Notes: a model not told the origin generated them from the letters alone. A stretch of DNA of 51,163 nt from Firmicutes bacterium UBA5389 (GCA_002409965.1 DHON01000091.1:1-51163); one strand, 5' to 3'. Shown: positions 15,564 to 24,782, counted from the first letter of the stretch. A program made the numbers and translations.

Positions 15564-16783
15564 GACGCCGCCGCCTCTCTTTCCGACTTGGCCTGCTCCA
15601 ACAGCGCCGTCAGGGCAGCGATCTCGTCCTCGCTCATGGCCTCGCCCGTAACCTGTTCGTAGAACTCGCAGAACAGCTCAAGCTCAGTGCGGTTGCGATG
15701 GTCGACGCCGGCCCCGGCCAGGCAGCCCAGACCGTCTCGTCCAACCGCTCCCGCGCTCCACTCTATTTGCATGATATTGGGATACACCTGTCGCAACCTG
15801 TTCATGCCGTCCCATACCGGGTCAGGATCGGACAGACAGGCCATTATGTAGTCGTCGCGGTTCACTCCGGGCGCCGCACCTCGCGCCACCTCTTCGAAAG
15901 TGCCCTCAATCCTCCGCACATCGCGCCTGGACCCAAGGGCCACGGTCCTTACAGATGCCAGACCCGCCCCGTCAATATCTGCAACCGTCACCGACTTGGC
16001 GTGGTCCGCCTCGTCAAAGGAGTACTTCATGAGCGACCCGGCGTAACGCACCCGTTCGCCGGCCAGAGTCTGCGGACGATGGAGGTGCCCCATGGCCACG
16101 TAGCTGAAAGGCGCGAAATGCGCCAAGTCGACGGCTCCTGTGCCTCCGAGCGTAAGCGGACGTTCCGACTCCGACTGCTGACCTCCGATTATGTAGGCAT
16201 GAGCCAAAGCCACAACCCTATCGCCGCCGCGCGCCGTGCCGCCGTTGCAGCCGGGCGATGCCGGGTCCATCCCCGTTGCCTGCAGCGCCGCCCTCACCTG
16301 GGCGGCCATGGCGGCATCATGATCCATAGCATCGCCGGCACCCAACCGATCGCGGACCACCGCGGGCTCTGCATACGGAATGGGCGTGAACCACACGGGG
16401 CCGTGCTCGTCAGACATGCCAATAGGGCTACACGATTCAGGCAACCCGACTATGTGAAGGCCCTTGCCCTGCATCAGACACGAACCGAAGCTGAGGCGCT
16501 CCGGGCAGTCGTGATTGCCGGCGATCATTATGACCGGGATTCCAAGCCCCAGCACTATCCGCGATAGAGTGTCGTCCAGCAGCTGGACGGCCTCAACGGG
16601 CGGTGCCGACCTGTCGTACACATCGCCCGCGATCAAGACGACATCCGGACGCTCGTCGCGGACTACGTCGATGAACTGATCAAGCACGTAAGCTTGGTCT
16701 TCCGTCAGGTGGGTCTTGTAGAATATTCGCCCCAGATGCCAGTCGGACGTATGTATCAGCTTGATGCAAATCCCTCCCTCCAT
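15560..16783 (-). CDS. sbcD: SbcD, nuclease subunit of SbcCD (Mre11-like)
   Basis: A 407-residue metallophosphoesterase nuclease. The manganese-site motifs are in order: HTSDWHLG, IAGDVYDRS, AGNHDCPERL, and ALAHAYIIGG and AMGHLHRPQ further on. A C-terminal capping domain of about 120 residues follows. It acts with SbcC, whose start it overlaps by 4 bases. The start is uncertain. The only ATG (16783) has a weak ribosome site, while a very strong GGAGGGAGGG lies just inside the frame, 5-8 bases before ATT and ATC codons. The family usually begins Met-Lys-Leu-Ile-His-Thr-Ser-Asp, which places the start at that ATC. A rare non-AUG start is therefore possible; the ATG is kept here as the conservative choice. 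Confidence 0.94.
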   Translation of the reverse strand: MEGGICIKLIHTSDWHLGRIFYKTHLTEDQAYVLDQFIDVVRDERPDVVLIAGDVYDRSAPPVEAVQLLDDTLSRIVLGLGIPVIMIAGNHDCPERLSFGSCLMQGKGLHIVGLPESCSPIGMSDEHGPVWFTPIPYAEPAVVRDRLGAGDAMDHDAAMAAQVRAALQATGMDPASPGCNGGTARGGDRVVALAHAYIIGGQQSESERPLTLGGTGAVDLAHFAPFSYVAMGHLHRPQTLAGERVRYAGSLMKYSFDEADHAKSVTVADIDGAGLASVRTVALGSRRDVRRIEGTFEEVARGAAPGVNRDDYIMACLSDPDPVWDGMNRLRQVYPNIMQIEWSAGAVGRDGLGCLAGAGVDHRNRTELELFCEFYEQVTGEAMSEDEIAALTALLEQAKSEREAAAS

Positions 16784-16884
16784 TCCTTACATGAGGATTC
16801 GCCCCACAGGTGAAACCCTCCTCTCGGTTCTTCCATCGGGCGTTGTGTCCATCGTGCGTTGTCGCGGGCAGGGCCAACATAGTG

Positions 16885-16890
16885 TATAAT
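16885..16890 (+). promoter_or_regulatory. Possible -10 element for the Gx transporter/NusG-II operon
   Basis: TATAAT at 16885 lies in the 218-base divergent region between sbcD and the transporter, about 110 bases before the likely TTG start. A partial -35 (TTGTCG at 16859) is 20 bases away, longer than usual. Weak call. Confidence 0.35.
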
Positions 16891-17001
16891 CTGGATTGAG
16901 CTGCACAATCGAGTGGGCGACATTTTCTAGTCGTAACTGAGTGCAGTGTAGGTGTGCCGTACATGCACGCCGTACACGGCCAACCGAGGAGCGATCCACA
17001 G

Positions 17002-17529
17002 TTGAAGCCCGGAAAGCTGCAAAGACAGATCCAGCTTACCATGCTTGTGGCAGTCGCGCTTGCGCTGCACGTAATCGAATCTCTGATTCCGCCGCTGCCG
17101 GTGCCGGGCGCAAAGATAGGTCTCGCGAACGTAGCGACTCTGGTGTGCCTGCGATACATCGGTTTCTGGCCGGCCGTTGGGGTGAGCGCCGTCCGAAGCA
17201 TACTCGGGAGCGTGATCACAGGCAAGTTCTGGGGCCTCGGGTTTTGGATGAGTTTCGTGGGCGCTACGACAAGCGCCCTTGGCATGGGGATCTGCCTCCG
17301 CCTGCTGCCCACCGGTGCATCGATGGTCTGGACAAGCGTTGTGGGCGGAGTGGTTCACGCCAGTTGCCAGCTGGCCATCGCAGTCATGGCGCTGCGTCAG
17401 CCGGCGCTCTTTTTCGCAGCCCCGGCGCTGCTAGGGCTGTCCATCATCACGGCTGTATTCACAGGCCTGGTCTGCGACAACCTGGACGGCCCCGCCAAAC
17501 GATTCTTGCAGACGACAAAGAGAAGGTAA
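17002..17529 (+). CDS. Gx transporter family membrane protein (formerly heptaprenyl diphosphate synthase component I)
   Basis: A 175-residue integral membrane protein with about five hydrophobic helices. The family pattern is clear: LALHVIESLIPPLPVPGAKIGLANVATLVCL in the N-terminal third, then GVSAVRSILGSVITG and FWMSFVGATTSALGM. The old name from the isoprenoid pathway is misleading; the family is thought to be a small transporter often found with NusG-domain-II proteins. The TTG at 17002 is preferred: GAGGAG lies 10 bases upstream and the protein then begins MKPGKLQRQIQ just before the first helix. GTG 16954 and ATG 16963 are alternatives adding up to 16 residues. The next gene, 13 bases downstream, encodes the usual NusG-II partner. 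Confidence 0.85.
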   Translation: MKPGKLQRQIQLTMLVAVALALHVIESLIPPLPVPGAKIGLANVATLVCLRYIGFWPAVGVSAVRSILGSVITGKFWGLGFWMSFVGATTSALGMGICLRLLPTGASMVWTSVVGGVVHASCQLAIAVMALRQPALFFAAPALLGLSIITAVFTGLVCDNLDGPAKRFLQTTKRR

Positions 17530-17542
17530 GGGTTCTGAAACA

Positions 17543-17902
17543 ATGCTGAAGCGCAGAATCATCCCTGCAATACTCATGCTGCTCCTGGGCTCCGTGCTCA
17601 TCTTCGCGGGCGCCCGCGACCGACAGCGAGCGCCCCAGGGTTCGGTGTTGACCGTGACATCGATCGGCGAAACTCGCGACAAGGTCGTAGCGAAGATAGT
17701 CCTTTCACCCGCCGAGAAAAAGACAATTGAGGTCGAGGGCCCGCTTGGGACAACGGTGGTGGAGGTGGAGGGGACGAGGGCCCACGTGGTTTCGTCCCCA
17801 TGCCCCGACAAGATATGCATACGAATGGGATGGCTGGAGCGCGCGGGCGAATACAGCGCATGTCTGCCCAATCGAGTGCTCCTGGAAGTGGGCGAAGAAT
17901 AG
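17543..17902 (+). CDS. NusG domain II-containing protein, membrane-anchored
   Basis: A 119-residue protein. Residues 1-25 (basic start then LMLLLGSVLIFAGA) form a membrane anchor or signal. The rest is a small beta domain of the NusG-domain-II type with the diagnostic SSPCPDKICIRMGW, where two cysteines surround an Asp-Lys. The family is found next to Gx transporters in many Clostridia, and often near FAD:protein FMN transferase genes, so a role in an envelope flavin/redox or transport system has been suggested; function here is inference. It starts 13 bases after the transporter stop and is surely cotranscribed. The C-terminal residues NRVLLEVGEE end normally. Confidence 0.88.
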   Translation: MLKRRIIPAILMLLLGSVLIFAGARDRQRAPQGSVLTVTSIGETRDKVVAKIVLSPAEKKTIEVEGPLGTTVVEVEGTRAHVVSSPCPDKICIRMGWLERAGEYSACLPNRVLLEVGEE

Positions 17903-17950
17903 CTGAACAGCCGGATGACGAATTAGGGCGACACTCTGCGCGTCCCCGCT

Positions 17951-19033
17951 CTATCCGACAAGTACGAGATCCCGGGCAAGCTCGGCCGCCGCCGCTAGCT
18001 CCGCGATAGGCTGGCTCTCCCGAGTGGAGTGAACATTCTGGCACCCAACGCCCAGCACAACGCTGGCAATTCCGCGGGCATTGAACACGTTTCCATCGCT
18101 GCCGCCCATGGTGGACTCGAAAACCGCTTCCCGTCCCGTTGCTGCCAGCGCCCGCACAACACGCTCGACTACAGGGGCGTTGGCCTCAATCGTGAAGCCA
18201 CGGTAGTCGACTGTCGTTACAACGTCAGCGCATGCGCCGAGGCGGGCAACCGTGTCGCGTATCTTGGCTGCGCACTCCTGGGTGAGGCCCAGCGCCCGCT
18301 GTTCGTCTAGGCTACGGATCTCCGCCCTGAAGCGAGCCCGCTCACACACGATGTTGGTGGCAGTGCCGCCTGACATGATCCCAACATTGGCCGTGGTCTG
18401 CTCGTCAATACGACCGAATGGAAACCCGATGATGGCTTCGGCGGCCGCCTGGATCGCGCTTATCCCATCTTCCGGGTTAGCCGCTGCATGGGCCGCCCTG
18501 CCAGTGACCTCCACTTCGAGACTCACATGTGTGGGACTCGAAAGGACCACCGTGCCCACGGGACGGCCCGCGTCGAAAATGTACCCCATCTTGGACGCGA
18601 AACAAGAGCAATCAAGCTGCTTTGCGCCTCTGAGGCCCCGCTCCTCGCTCACAGTGAACACCACTTCCACTGGAGGCAGGCACTCTCGGGCGGCCTTCAC
18701 CATGCGCAAGCCGGCCAGAATAGCCACCACGCCGGCGATATCGTCCGCAGCAAGTACCGTGTCGCCGCTGGAGTAGATAACACCGTCCCTGATCACCGGG
18801 TTGACGCCCCGGCCCGGCGGCACACGGTCGAGGTGGGCGCAGAGCATGATAGAATCGTCGCATGAGCAACCCAAGCCGCAAGCGGGTGAACGCGCCACTA
18901 TGCTCCCTGCATCATCCTGGATCACTTGCAGCCCGATACCGCGAAGCTTATCCGCCGCGCGTGCGGCCAACTGCGCTTCGTCGCCGGATTCGGCGTCGAT
19001 CTTGACCAGTTCGATGAACTCTTCCACAATCAT
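17951..19033 (-). CDS. M20-family metallopeptidase (PepT-like)
   Basis: A 360-residue zinc peptidase of the M20 clan, related to tripeptidase T. Metal and catalytic motifs are visible: LCAHLDRVPPG, the bridging Asp of LAADDIAG, the general-base pair in SEERGLRG, FDAGRP and the C-terminal GSDGNVFNARG. A dimerisation insert with HVSLEVEVTGRAAHAAANPEDG lies between. Full length for the family. ATG 19033 shares one base with the rapZ stop (TGATG), so translation is coupled; a TTG one codon earlier is an alternative. Its 3' end faces the NusG-II gene 48 bases away. Pairing with rapZ is not usual and suggests local rearrangement. Confidence 0.88.
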   Translation of the reverse strand: MIVEEFIELVKIDAESGDEAQLAARAADKLRGIGLQVIQDDAGSIVARSPACGLGCSCDDSIMLCAHLDRVPPGRGVNPVIRDGVIYSSGDTVLAADDIAGVVAILAGLRMVKAARECLPPVEVVFTVSEERGLRGAKQLDCSCFASKMGYIFDAGRPVGTVVLSSPTHVSLEVEVTGRAAHAAANPEDGISAIQAAAEAIIGFPFGRIDEQTTANVGIMSGGTATNIVCERARFRAEIRSLDEQRALGLTQECAAKIRDTVARLGACADVVTTVDYRGFTIEANAPVVERVVRALAATGREAVFESTMGGSDGNVFNARGIASVVLGVGCQNVHSTRESQPIAELAAAAELARDLVLVG

Positions 19034-20004
19034 CAACGATCACCGTCTTTCGCCTTGTTGTCATAAACTACATCGCCCATCTCGTCCTGCAGCAGTTCGC
19101 CGCTGGCTGCAAGCTTCCGGGCGGCTATCTCCCTGTGTCGCACTTGACTCTTCACGCCTCGCTGCGCCAGCTGCCGCACAAGTTCCTCGGCGATCACCAC
19201 CGAGCGGTGCTGCCCGCCCGTGCATCCGATCCCGATGGTCAGCCGACCTTTGCCCTCTGTGCTATAGTGAGGTATCAGACTGAGAATAAGGTCGCGAAAC
19301 GTCTCCATGAAGCCGACCGCGATCGGCGACTCCAGGACGTAGGCGGCGCAAGCCGGGTCCAGCCCGGTGGTGGCTTTCAGCTCGGGGATGTAGAAAGGAT
19401 TGGGCAGGAATCGCACGTCAAAGACGATATCCGCATCGATAGGAGCTCCGTATTTGAAGCCGAATGAGAATATATCCACTACCATCATCTCATGAGCGGA
19501 TGTACCCATTACTGCCGCGCGAAGATGCGCCTGCAACTCCACGGGCTTAAGATCGGAAGTGTCGAGCACCAGGTGCGACCGCTCCCTGATCGGCGCGAGC
19601 ACCCGACGTTCCAGAGCTATGCTGTCGTATATGCTGCCGGTCCCCGACAGGGGATGCTGGCGCCGCGCCTCGCTGAACCTGCGCACGAGCACCGAATCCC
19701 TGCACTCGAGAAAGACCACCGTGTAGTGATACTCGCTTCGGGCAAGCCAGTTCAGCGCATCCACCAAATGGCCGAAGTACTCCTTGCCGCGAACATCCAT
19801 GGCCACCGCGTACTTGCGGTGCTCGGCCGTGTCGGCGTGCAACTCAACCAACTGTGGTAGGAGAGACGGCGGCAGGTTGTCTATGCAGAAGAAGTCCAAG
19901 TCCTCCAGGGCTTTCATTGATTGAGTCTTGCCCGCGCCGGAAAGCCCTGTGATTATCACGAACGATACATCGCCGCCAGTCATCTTGATTGCTTTCTCTT
20001 TCAC
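19033..20004 (-). CDS. rapZ: RapZ, nucleotide-binding RNase adapter protein
   Basis: A 323-residue member of the RapZ/YvcJ family. In enterobacteria RapZ binds small RNAs and guides RNase E to control GlcN6P synthase; in Bacillota the role is less clear. Walker A is ITGLSGAGKTQSM near the N-terminus, followed by the invariant FFCIDNLPPSLLPQL. The C-terminal half has SFGFKYGAPIDADIVFDVRFLPNP and the hallmark IGCTGGQHRSVVIAE, a proposed RNA- or metabolite-binding site. GTG 20004 is chosen for GGGGAG 8 bases upstream; ATG 19983 is possible and would give a typical-looking start too. The usual neighbours (yvcK-like and whiA) are not present. Confidence 0.93.
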   Translation of the reverse strand: MKEKAIKMTGGDVSFVIITGLSGAGKTQSMKALEDLDFFCIDNLPPSLLPQLVELHADTAEHRKYAVAMDVRGKEYFGHLVDALNWLARSEYHYTVVFLECRDSVLVRRFSEARRQHPLSGTGSIYDSIALERRVLAPIRERSHLVLDTSDLKPVELQAHLRAAVMGTSAHEMMVVDIFSFGFKYGAPIDADIVFDVRFLPNPFYIPELKATTGLDPACAAYVLESPIAVGFMETFRDLILSLIPHYSTEGKGRLTIGIGCTGGQHRSVVIAEELVRQLAQRGVKSQVRHREIAARKLAASGELLQDEMGDVVYDNKAKDGDR

Positions 20005-20116
20005 TCGTATCGCTCCCCGCCGTTCCGCATCTCTGTCGAGTTGCCTGTTTCGACGGCCGGTCACACAATCCCTCCACGCCTGCACGTGTTCGTGTTGGCC
20101 TATACTGCTTGCCCTG

Positions 20117-20767
20117 CTATCGAATGAGGTTCTTTTGCAGCGCCAGCGCAACTGCTTCGGTCCTGGTCTGTACGCTCAGCTTGGAAAGGATACTGCTGAC
20201 GTGAAACTTGACTGTGGCCCGACTAATGAACAGCATGTCCGCAATCTCCGGGTTCGTGAGGCCCTGCACCAAGGCGGCCAGCACCTCGTGTTCACGATCA
20301 GTCAGATCGCCGCCGACTTCAGGCTCGGGCGGCGCCCCGATGGAAGCCCTGATAAGCGCCTCGGTGGCCTCAGGCGCCAGCGTAGGCCGTCCTGCATGGG
20401 CAGCGCGGATCGCCGATGCCAGCTCGTCGGCGGATACATTCTTCAGCAGGTACCCGATGGCGCCGGCCTGAAGCACTCCCTGCACCAGGTCCTGCTCCTT
20501 GAAACTGGTAAGCGCGATGACCTGCACACTCGGGCAAGCCCTGCGAATCGCTTTGGTAGCGGAGGCGCCGTCCATGTCGGGCATGACGAGGTCCATGAGC
20601 ACGACATCCGGCCCGATGCTCGGGCATGTCTGCACGGCTTCCCTGCCGTCGCGCGCCTCGCCGGCGAACTCCAAGTCCTCATATGCGTCCAGGAATGCTC
20701 TCAACCCACTTCTTACCATGGCGTGATCATCCACGATCATGACACGGATCCGGCCGGTATCGCTCAA
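20117..20767 (-). CDS. NarL/LuxR-family response regulator
   Basis: A 216-residue two-domain regulator. The N-terminal receiver has IVDDHAMVRSGL with the acidic pair, the phospho-acceptor Asp of VVLMDLVMPDMDG, the switch Thr in ALTSF and the Lys of YLLKN. A GerE-type helix-turn-helix at about residues 150-210 reads LTDREHEVLAALVQGLTNPEIA then SRATVKFHVSSILSKL. It overlaps the histidine kinase gene by 4 bases and is therefore its partner. The target genes are unknown; rapZ, the M20 peptidase and tyrosine phenol-lyase are the neighbours on the same strand. Confidence 0.93.
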   Translation of the reverse strand: MSDTGRIRVMIVDDHAMVRSGLRAFLDAYEDLEFAGEARDGREAVQTCPSIGPDVVLMDLVMPDMDGASATKAIRRACPSVQVIALTSFKEQDLVQGVLQAGAIGYLLKNVSADELASAIRAAHAGRPTLAPEATEALIRASIGAPPEPEVGGDLTDREHEVLAALVQGLTNPEIADMLFISRATVKFHVSSILSKLSVQTRTEAVALALQKNLIR

Positions 20768-23331
20768 CTGCCTTCCTCCCCTCGCGGACCGTTCCAGGCC
20801 AGGGCGACCTCCGTACCCTGGCCGATGCCGCTGATGACAGCGATATGCGCCCCTATCGCTGCCGCCCGCTCCTGCATGATTCTGAGCCCTAGATGTTCAG
20901 GGGACACCACATCTTGGTCAAACCCTCGACCATCGTCGCGGACTCGTAATTCGATCCGTACTTCATCAGGTCGATCCGTCGAACACGTCAATCTCACCGT
21001 GGCGCAAGTCGCGCCTGAGTGTTTGGCCACATTGCTCAGGGATTCCTGCGCGATTCTGTAGAGCCCCACACGCACCTGCGGAGGAAGCGCACACGTGCCC
21101 GAGCAAGCGGCTCCGCCCAGTTCTACGTGGACCGGTATGCCTGACCGCCCCGTCATCGCCTCTGCCAGCTGCCGCAGGAGGTCCTCCAGCCCAACCTCCA
21201 TAAGCGTGGCCGGCCTCAGCTCCAGAAGGAGCGACCTCATCTCAGCCAGAGCGCCCCGAGTGAGCCGCCTCAGCTCCTCCAGGCGCCTCAGACCTTCCTC
21301 TTCATTGTGTGTCCACAGCCTCGGCAAGACTTCGGCGATTAGGCTGGCTGAGAAGAGGGTCTGCGTGACTGCATCATGCAGATCTCGAGCAAGCCGGCTC
21401 CGTTCTGCGGCCGCCGCCGCTTCCTCAGCCTTCGCCCTGAGCGCGGCGTTCTCTATGGCCAGAGCGGCCTGGTCGCCAAAGGACATCGCCAGCTTCAGCT
21501 CTTCGTGGGAGAACCCGCGAGACTCAGAGAAACACAGTGCGATCACGCCATACATATGGCCCTTGCCCACCAGCGGGACAGCCATCAGACTCCTGAATCT
21601 CCCTATGGCCCAATCGGGCAACTCATCCCATTGTGATCTGTCCAGCCGCGCTCCGAGCTGCCTGGCATGACCCCTTCCGGCCGTCGGGCGATTTGCCGAT
21701 GCCCGGTCAGTCCGCCGCCCGTCCGGCGTGCCGACTCCCGACACAACCACAGGCCGCTTGGCCATGACGGCCCAGCCAACGACTCCCTCTCCGACCGCAA
21801 TCGGGCCGCAGCCCGCCTCGACGAGCCCACGCGCTGCGGCGATGTCCAGCGTTTCGCCGTCTGGGCCAAGTCGGTAAAGCGCGCCGGCTTCCGCTCCCAG
21901 AAACTCCTCAGCCTGCTCCAGTATGAGATCGAGTATGGTCTCCAGAGGCCGGCTCGAATTGAGAGACCCCAGGATCTCGCGCAGGCCCTCCGCCACCCGG
22001 CGTCGCTGCTCGATTTCTCGCGTGCGTTGTTCGATACGCCGCTCCAGCTGCTCGTAAGCAGCTTCGACTTCCTCTCTGGCGTGTCTTTGCTCGATTGCCA
22101 CACGCACCAGCCGGGCGGCTGTCTCGATCGCCTTCAGCTCCACCGAAGACGGAACTCGGGACGTCCGATAGTACATGGCGAACGTCCCCAGTACAGCGCC
22201 GCTGTCGTCCACAACAGGCTGCGACCAACATGCGCGCAGACCATACTTGGCCGCCAGATCCCTCAGGCCGTCCCAGCGTTTGTCGTTCATGATGTCTTCT
22301 GCTATGACGCGCTCCCCTGTGAAAGCCGCAGTCCCGCATGAACCCACCGCCGGCCCGATCAGCAGTCCGTCCAGAGAATCGACGTACTCCCGCGGCAGGG
22401 TAACGCTGGCCCCAAAACGCAGCCGCCGTCCGTCCGCATCGAGCAGAAGTATCAGTCCCGACATCCCCGGCGACTGCTCCTCAAGAATGCGGATGAGGGA
22501 CGCGAGCGTCTCTTCAAACGCGCCTCCCTTCGCGAGAAGCTCGAGGAACCTGTTCTGCCCAGACTGGATGGCCAACGCCCGTTTGGCCTCGGTTACGTCT
22601 CGAACAACCACTATCGTGCCGGCCTTGGGAAACGGAGCGAACCGCGCCTCGAAGACTTGAGCGCCCGCCCCGCGCCCTACCACGAATTCCAGACTGGCGG
22701 CGGTTTCGATCTTCGTGTCTCCCCCGCCGGCTCGCCTTGCCTCCTCGCCCGTCTGGACGCCCCAGGCTACTTCGTCCAGCACAGCCCGGATCCTCCGACG
22801 TTCCGCCTCCGGCGCAATGTCGGTGAAAGGCCTTCCGATGAGCTTGTCGGGGCTGCCGAATACATCGGACAAGTTGGCCCCGTGACCCCCCGCCACAATG
22901 CCGTCGGCATTGAGCACGAAGCAGATGTCGGGCAAGGATTCAAGAACCGCCGCCTCCACGACGTGGTCGGCGCGCACCGCCAGCTCAGCCACGCCCACCA
23001 CCTGCTCGCCAGAGGTGAGCGGGAGCGCGTACAGATCCCAGCTCATAGCGGTTGCGCCCGCGGGCCCACCGCCCGCCTCTCCCCGGAGGACGACTCGGGA
23101 GTAGCCAGATTGGCCCTCCAGAGCATCGCGATAGCGCTCTACCCATTCGCCGCCCCGATTTCCGGCAAGTTGGGGCAAGCTGGCTCCACGGACTATGCGT
23201 TCGACAGGCACCTCAGCAACTCGCGATATGATCCTGGCCCAGTCATCGTCGAAATCAACCACAGTCAGGTCGCGATCGAGCCTGGCCGTGGACGTCGATA
23301 TGCGTACAGCTCCCGCGCCGCCGTCAGGCAT
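20764..23331 (-). CDS. GAF/PAS sensor histidine kinase (NarX/DegS-type HisKA_3)
   Basis: An 855-residue soluble-looking kinase with no membrane helices. PAS-like segments lie at about 20-110 and 130-265. Two GAF domains follow (about 285-420 and 460-640, the second interrupted by a basic, low-complexity stretch near PDGRRTDRASANRPT). A coiled coil rich in Glu/Arg joins them (QLERRIEQRTREIEQRR). The dimerisation and phospho-acceptor motif is ARDLHDAVTQTLFS (His), and the ATPase has YRIAQESLSNVAKHS (N box), RDDGRGFD and HLGLRIMQERA. The PAS and GAF domains suggest sensing of a small cytoplasmic ligand, gas or redox state. ATG 23331 follows GAGGTGG. Its regulator overlaps it by 4 bases, and tyrosine phenol-lyase lies 77 bases upstream on the same strand. 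Confidence 0.92.
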   Translation of the reverse strand: MPDGGAGAVRISTSTARLDRDLTVVDFDDDWARIISRVAEVPVERIVRGASLPQLAGNRGGEWVERYRDALEGQSGYSRVVLRGEAGGGPAGATAMSWDLYALPLTSGEQVVGVAELAVRADHVVEAAVLESLPDICFVLNADGIVAGGHGANLSDVFGSPDKLIGRPFTDIAPEAERRRIRAVLDEVAWGVQTGEEARRAGGGDTKIETAASLEFVVGRGAGAQVFEARFAPFPKAGTIVVVRDVTEAKRALAIQSGQNRFLELLAKGGAFEETLASLIRILEEQSPGMSGLILLLDADGRRLRFGASVTLPREYVDSLDGLLIGPAVGSCGTAAFTGERVIAEDIMNDKRWDGLRDLAAKYGLRACWSQPVVDDSGAVLGTFAMYYRTSRVPSSVELKAIETAARLVRVAIEQRHAREEVEAAYEQLERRIEQRTREIEQRRRVAEGLREILGSLNSSRPLETILDLILEQAEEFLGAEAGALYRLGPDGETLDIAAARGLVEAGCGPIAVGEGVVGWAVMAKRPVVVSGVGTPDGRRTDRASANRPTAGRGHARQLGARLDRSQWDELPDWAIGRFRSLMAVPLVGKGHMYGVIALCFSESRGFSHEELKLAMSFGDQAALAIENAALRAKAEEAAAAAERSRLARDLHDAVTQTLFSASLIAEVLPRLWTHNEEEGLRRLEELRRLTRGALAEMRSLLLELRPATLMEVGLEDLLRQLAEAMTGRSGIPVHVELGGAACSGTCALPPQVRVGLYRIAQESLSNVAKHSGATCATVRLTCSTDRPDEVRIELRVRDDGRGFDQDVVSPEHLGLRIMQERAAAIGAHIAVISGIGQGTEVALAWNGPRGEEGS

Positions 23332-23408
23332 CCAACCACCTCACAGCTGGTGGATTGTATTCTAGGTCATGCCCATGCCTGTGCCGACACCTACGTCTGC
23401 GCCCAGAC

Positions 23409-24782
23409 CTATATCTGCTCGAACCGACCGGTGAAGAAGCGAAGCACCGGAGGCTCATACACCCACTTGAGCCCGCGGACCTGGTCGCGGCGGGCGTAGA
23501 CCTCAGCAATGGAATCGGCCACATAGTCAAAGTGAGCATTGGTGTACACCCGGCGCGGTATGGTCAGCCGCACAAGCTCGAGCTTGGGCGTGTAGTCCTT
23601 GCCCTCTTTGTCGCGTCCTGCCGAGATGATTCCCCTCTCCATGGAGCGCACTCCCGACTGCTCGTAGATGGCGGCCGCCAGCGCCTGCGCCGTGAACCTG
23701 GGCTGCGGAATATGCGGCAGAAACGCCCTGGCGTCGAGAAAGACCGCGTGCCCTCCGACTGGCCGCACAATGGGTACGCCCGCCTCGATCAGCCTGGTGC
23801 CCAGATAGCCCACCTGCTCCACGCGATGCTCAATGTAGGCGTAGTCCATGGCCTCGCGCAGGCCGCGGGCGAAGGCCTCCATGTCGCGGCCGGTCATCCC
23901 GCCGTAGCTGGGCATGCCCTCGTACACCACTACCTTGGAAGTGGCCTGTCGGTACACTTCCTCCTCGTTGGTGGCCAGGAAGCCGCCCATGTTGACGATT
24001 CCGTCTTTCTTGCCGCTCATGCTGCAGCCGTCTGAATAGGAGAACATCTCATGCACTATCGAGGCGATTGTGCGGTTCTCATATCCCGGTTCGCGCTTCT
24101 TTATGAAGTACGCGTTTTCCACGCAACGAGTGGCATCAAAGATCACCCTGACTCCGTACTTCTTCGACATTTCGTAGACTGCTTTGAGGTTGGCCATGCT
24201 CACAGGCTGGCCTCCGGCCATGTTCACGGTGACCGCAACAGAGATGTAGGGGATCTTGTCGGCGCCGACCTTCTTGATCAGCGCTTCGTACTTGTCGAGG
24301 TCGACGTTGCCCTTAAACGGCACTCCCTCCAGCTGCGGATCGTGGGCTTCGTCGATGATGACATCGACGAACGCGCCGCCGTTCATCTCCTGGTGCGCCC
24401 GGGTTGTGGTGAAATACATGTTGCCCGGCACGTACGTTCCAGGCCTCACGAGAATCTGCGAGATGAGGTTCTCAGCTCCCCTTCCCTGGTGAGTGGGGCA
24501 GACATACTTGTACCCGAATAGCTCGCGTACAGTCTCCTCCAGGTGTAGCCAGTTCTCGCTCCCCGCATAGGCCTCGTCGCCCATCATCAAACCGGCCCAT
24601 TGATTGTCGCTCATGGCATTTGTGCCACTGTCGGTCAGGAGGTCGATGTAGACATCCCTCGACTTGAGCAGAAACGTGTTGTAGCCAGCCTCCCGAATCC
24701 TCTTCGCCCGTTCCTCCTTGGGCAAGAGGGTGATGGTTTCGACCATCTTGATCTTGTACGGCTCGGGCAGATACTTCGCCAT
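23409..24782 (-). CDS. tpl: Tyrosine phenol-lyase (PLP-dependent beta-lyase)
   Basis: A 457-residue enzyme of the aromatic beta-lyase family that splits L-tyrosine into phenol, pyruvate and ammonia. It is close by eye to the Citrobacter enzyme over the whole length: LLTDSGTNAMSDNQWAG, CPTHQGRGAENL, FDATRCVENAYFIK, and SMSGKKDG with the PLP Lys near residue 258. Residues that separate it from tryptophanase favour tyrosine phenol-lyase: SMERGIISAGR (the substrate-carboxyl/phenol Arg region) and LRFFTGRF at the C-terminus, where tryptophanase has a His before the FTAK segment. Ala follows TTTR where the Citrobacter enzyme has Tyr. The gene has a GGGAGG ribosome site. A palindromic sequence lies in the 98 bases upstream. 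It supports amino-acid fermentation, like the Grd-like genes. Confidence 0.95.
   Translation of the reverse strand: MAKYLPEPYKIKMVETITLLPKEERAKRIREAGYNTFLLKSRDVYIDLLTDSGTNAMSDNQWAGLMMGDEAYAGSENWLHLEETVRELFGYKYVCPTHQGRGAENLISQILVRPGTYVPGNMYFTTTRAHQEMNGGAFVDVIIDEAHDPQLEGVPFKGNVDLDKYEALIKKVGADKIPYISVAVTVNMAGGQPVSMANLKAVYEMSKKYGVRVIFDATRCVENAYFIKKREPGYENRTIASIVHEMFSYSDGCSMSGKKDGIVNMGGFLATNEEEVYRQATSKVVVYEGMPSYGGMTGRDMEAFARGLREAMDYAYIEHRVEQVGYLGTRLIEAGVPIVRPVGGHAVFLDARAFLPHIPQPRFTAQALAAAIYEQSGVRSMERGIISAGRDKEGKDYTPKLELVRLTIPRRVYTNAHFDYVADSIAEVYARRDQVRGLKWVYEPPVLRFFTGRFEQI

Noticed and set aside
14286..15662. Long open frame opposite sbcC/sbcD (plus strand, about 458 codons)
   Set aside because: High-GC shadow of the sbcC coiled coil; composition is Ser/Arg/Leu-rich without a recognisable domain.
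23409..24782. Tryptophanase
   Set aside because: C-terminal and substrate-site residues (SMERGI, LRFFTGRF) match tyrosine phenol-lyase rather than tryptophanase, which has His near that end.
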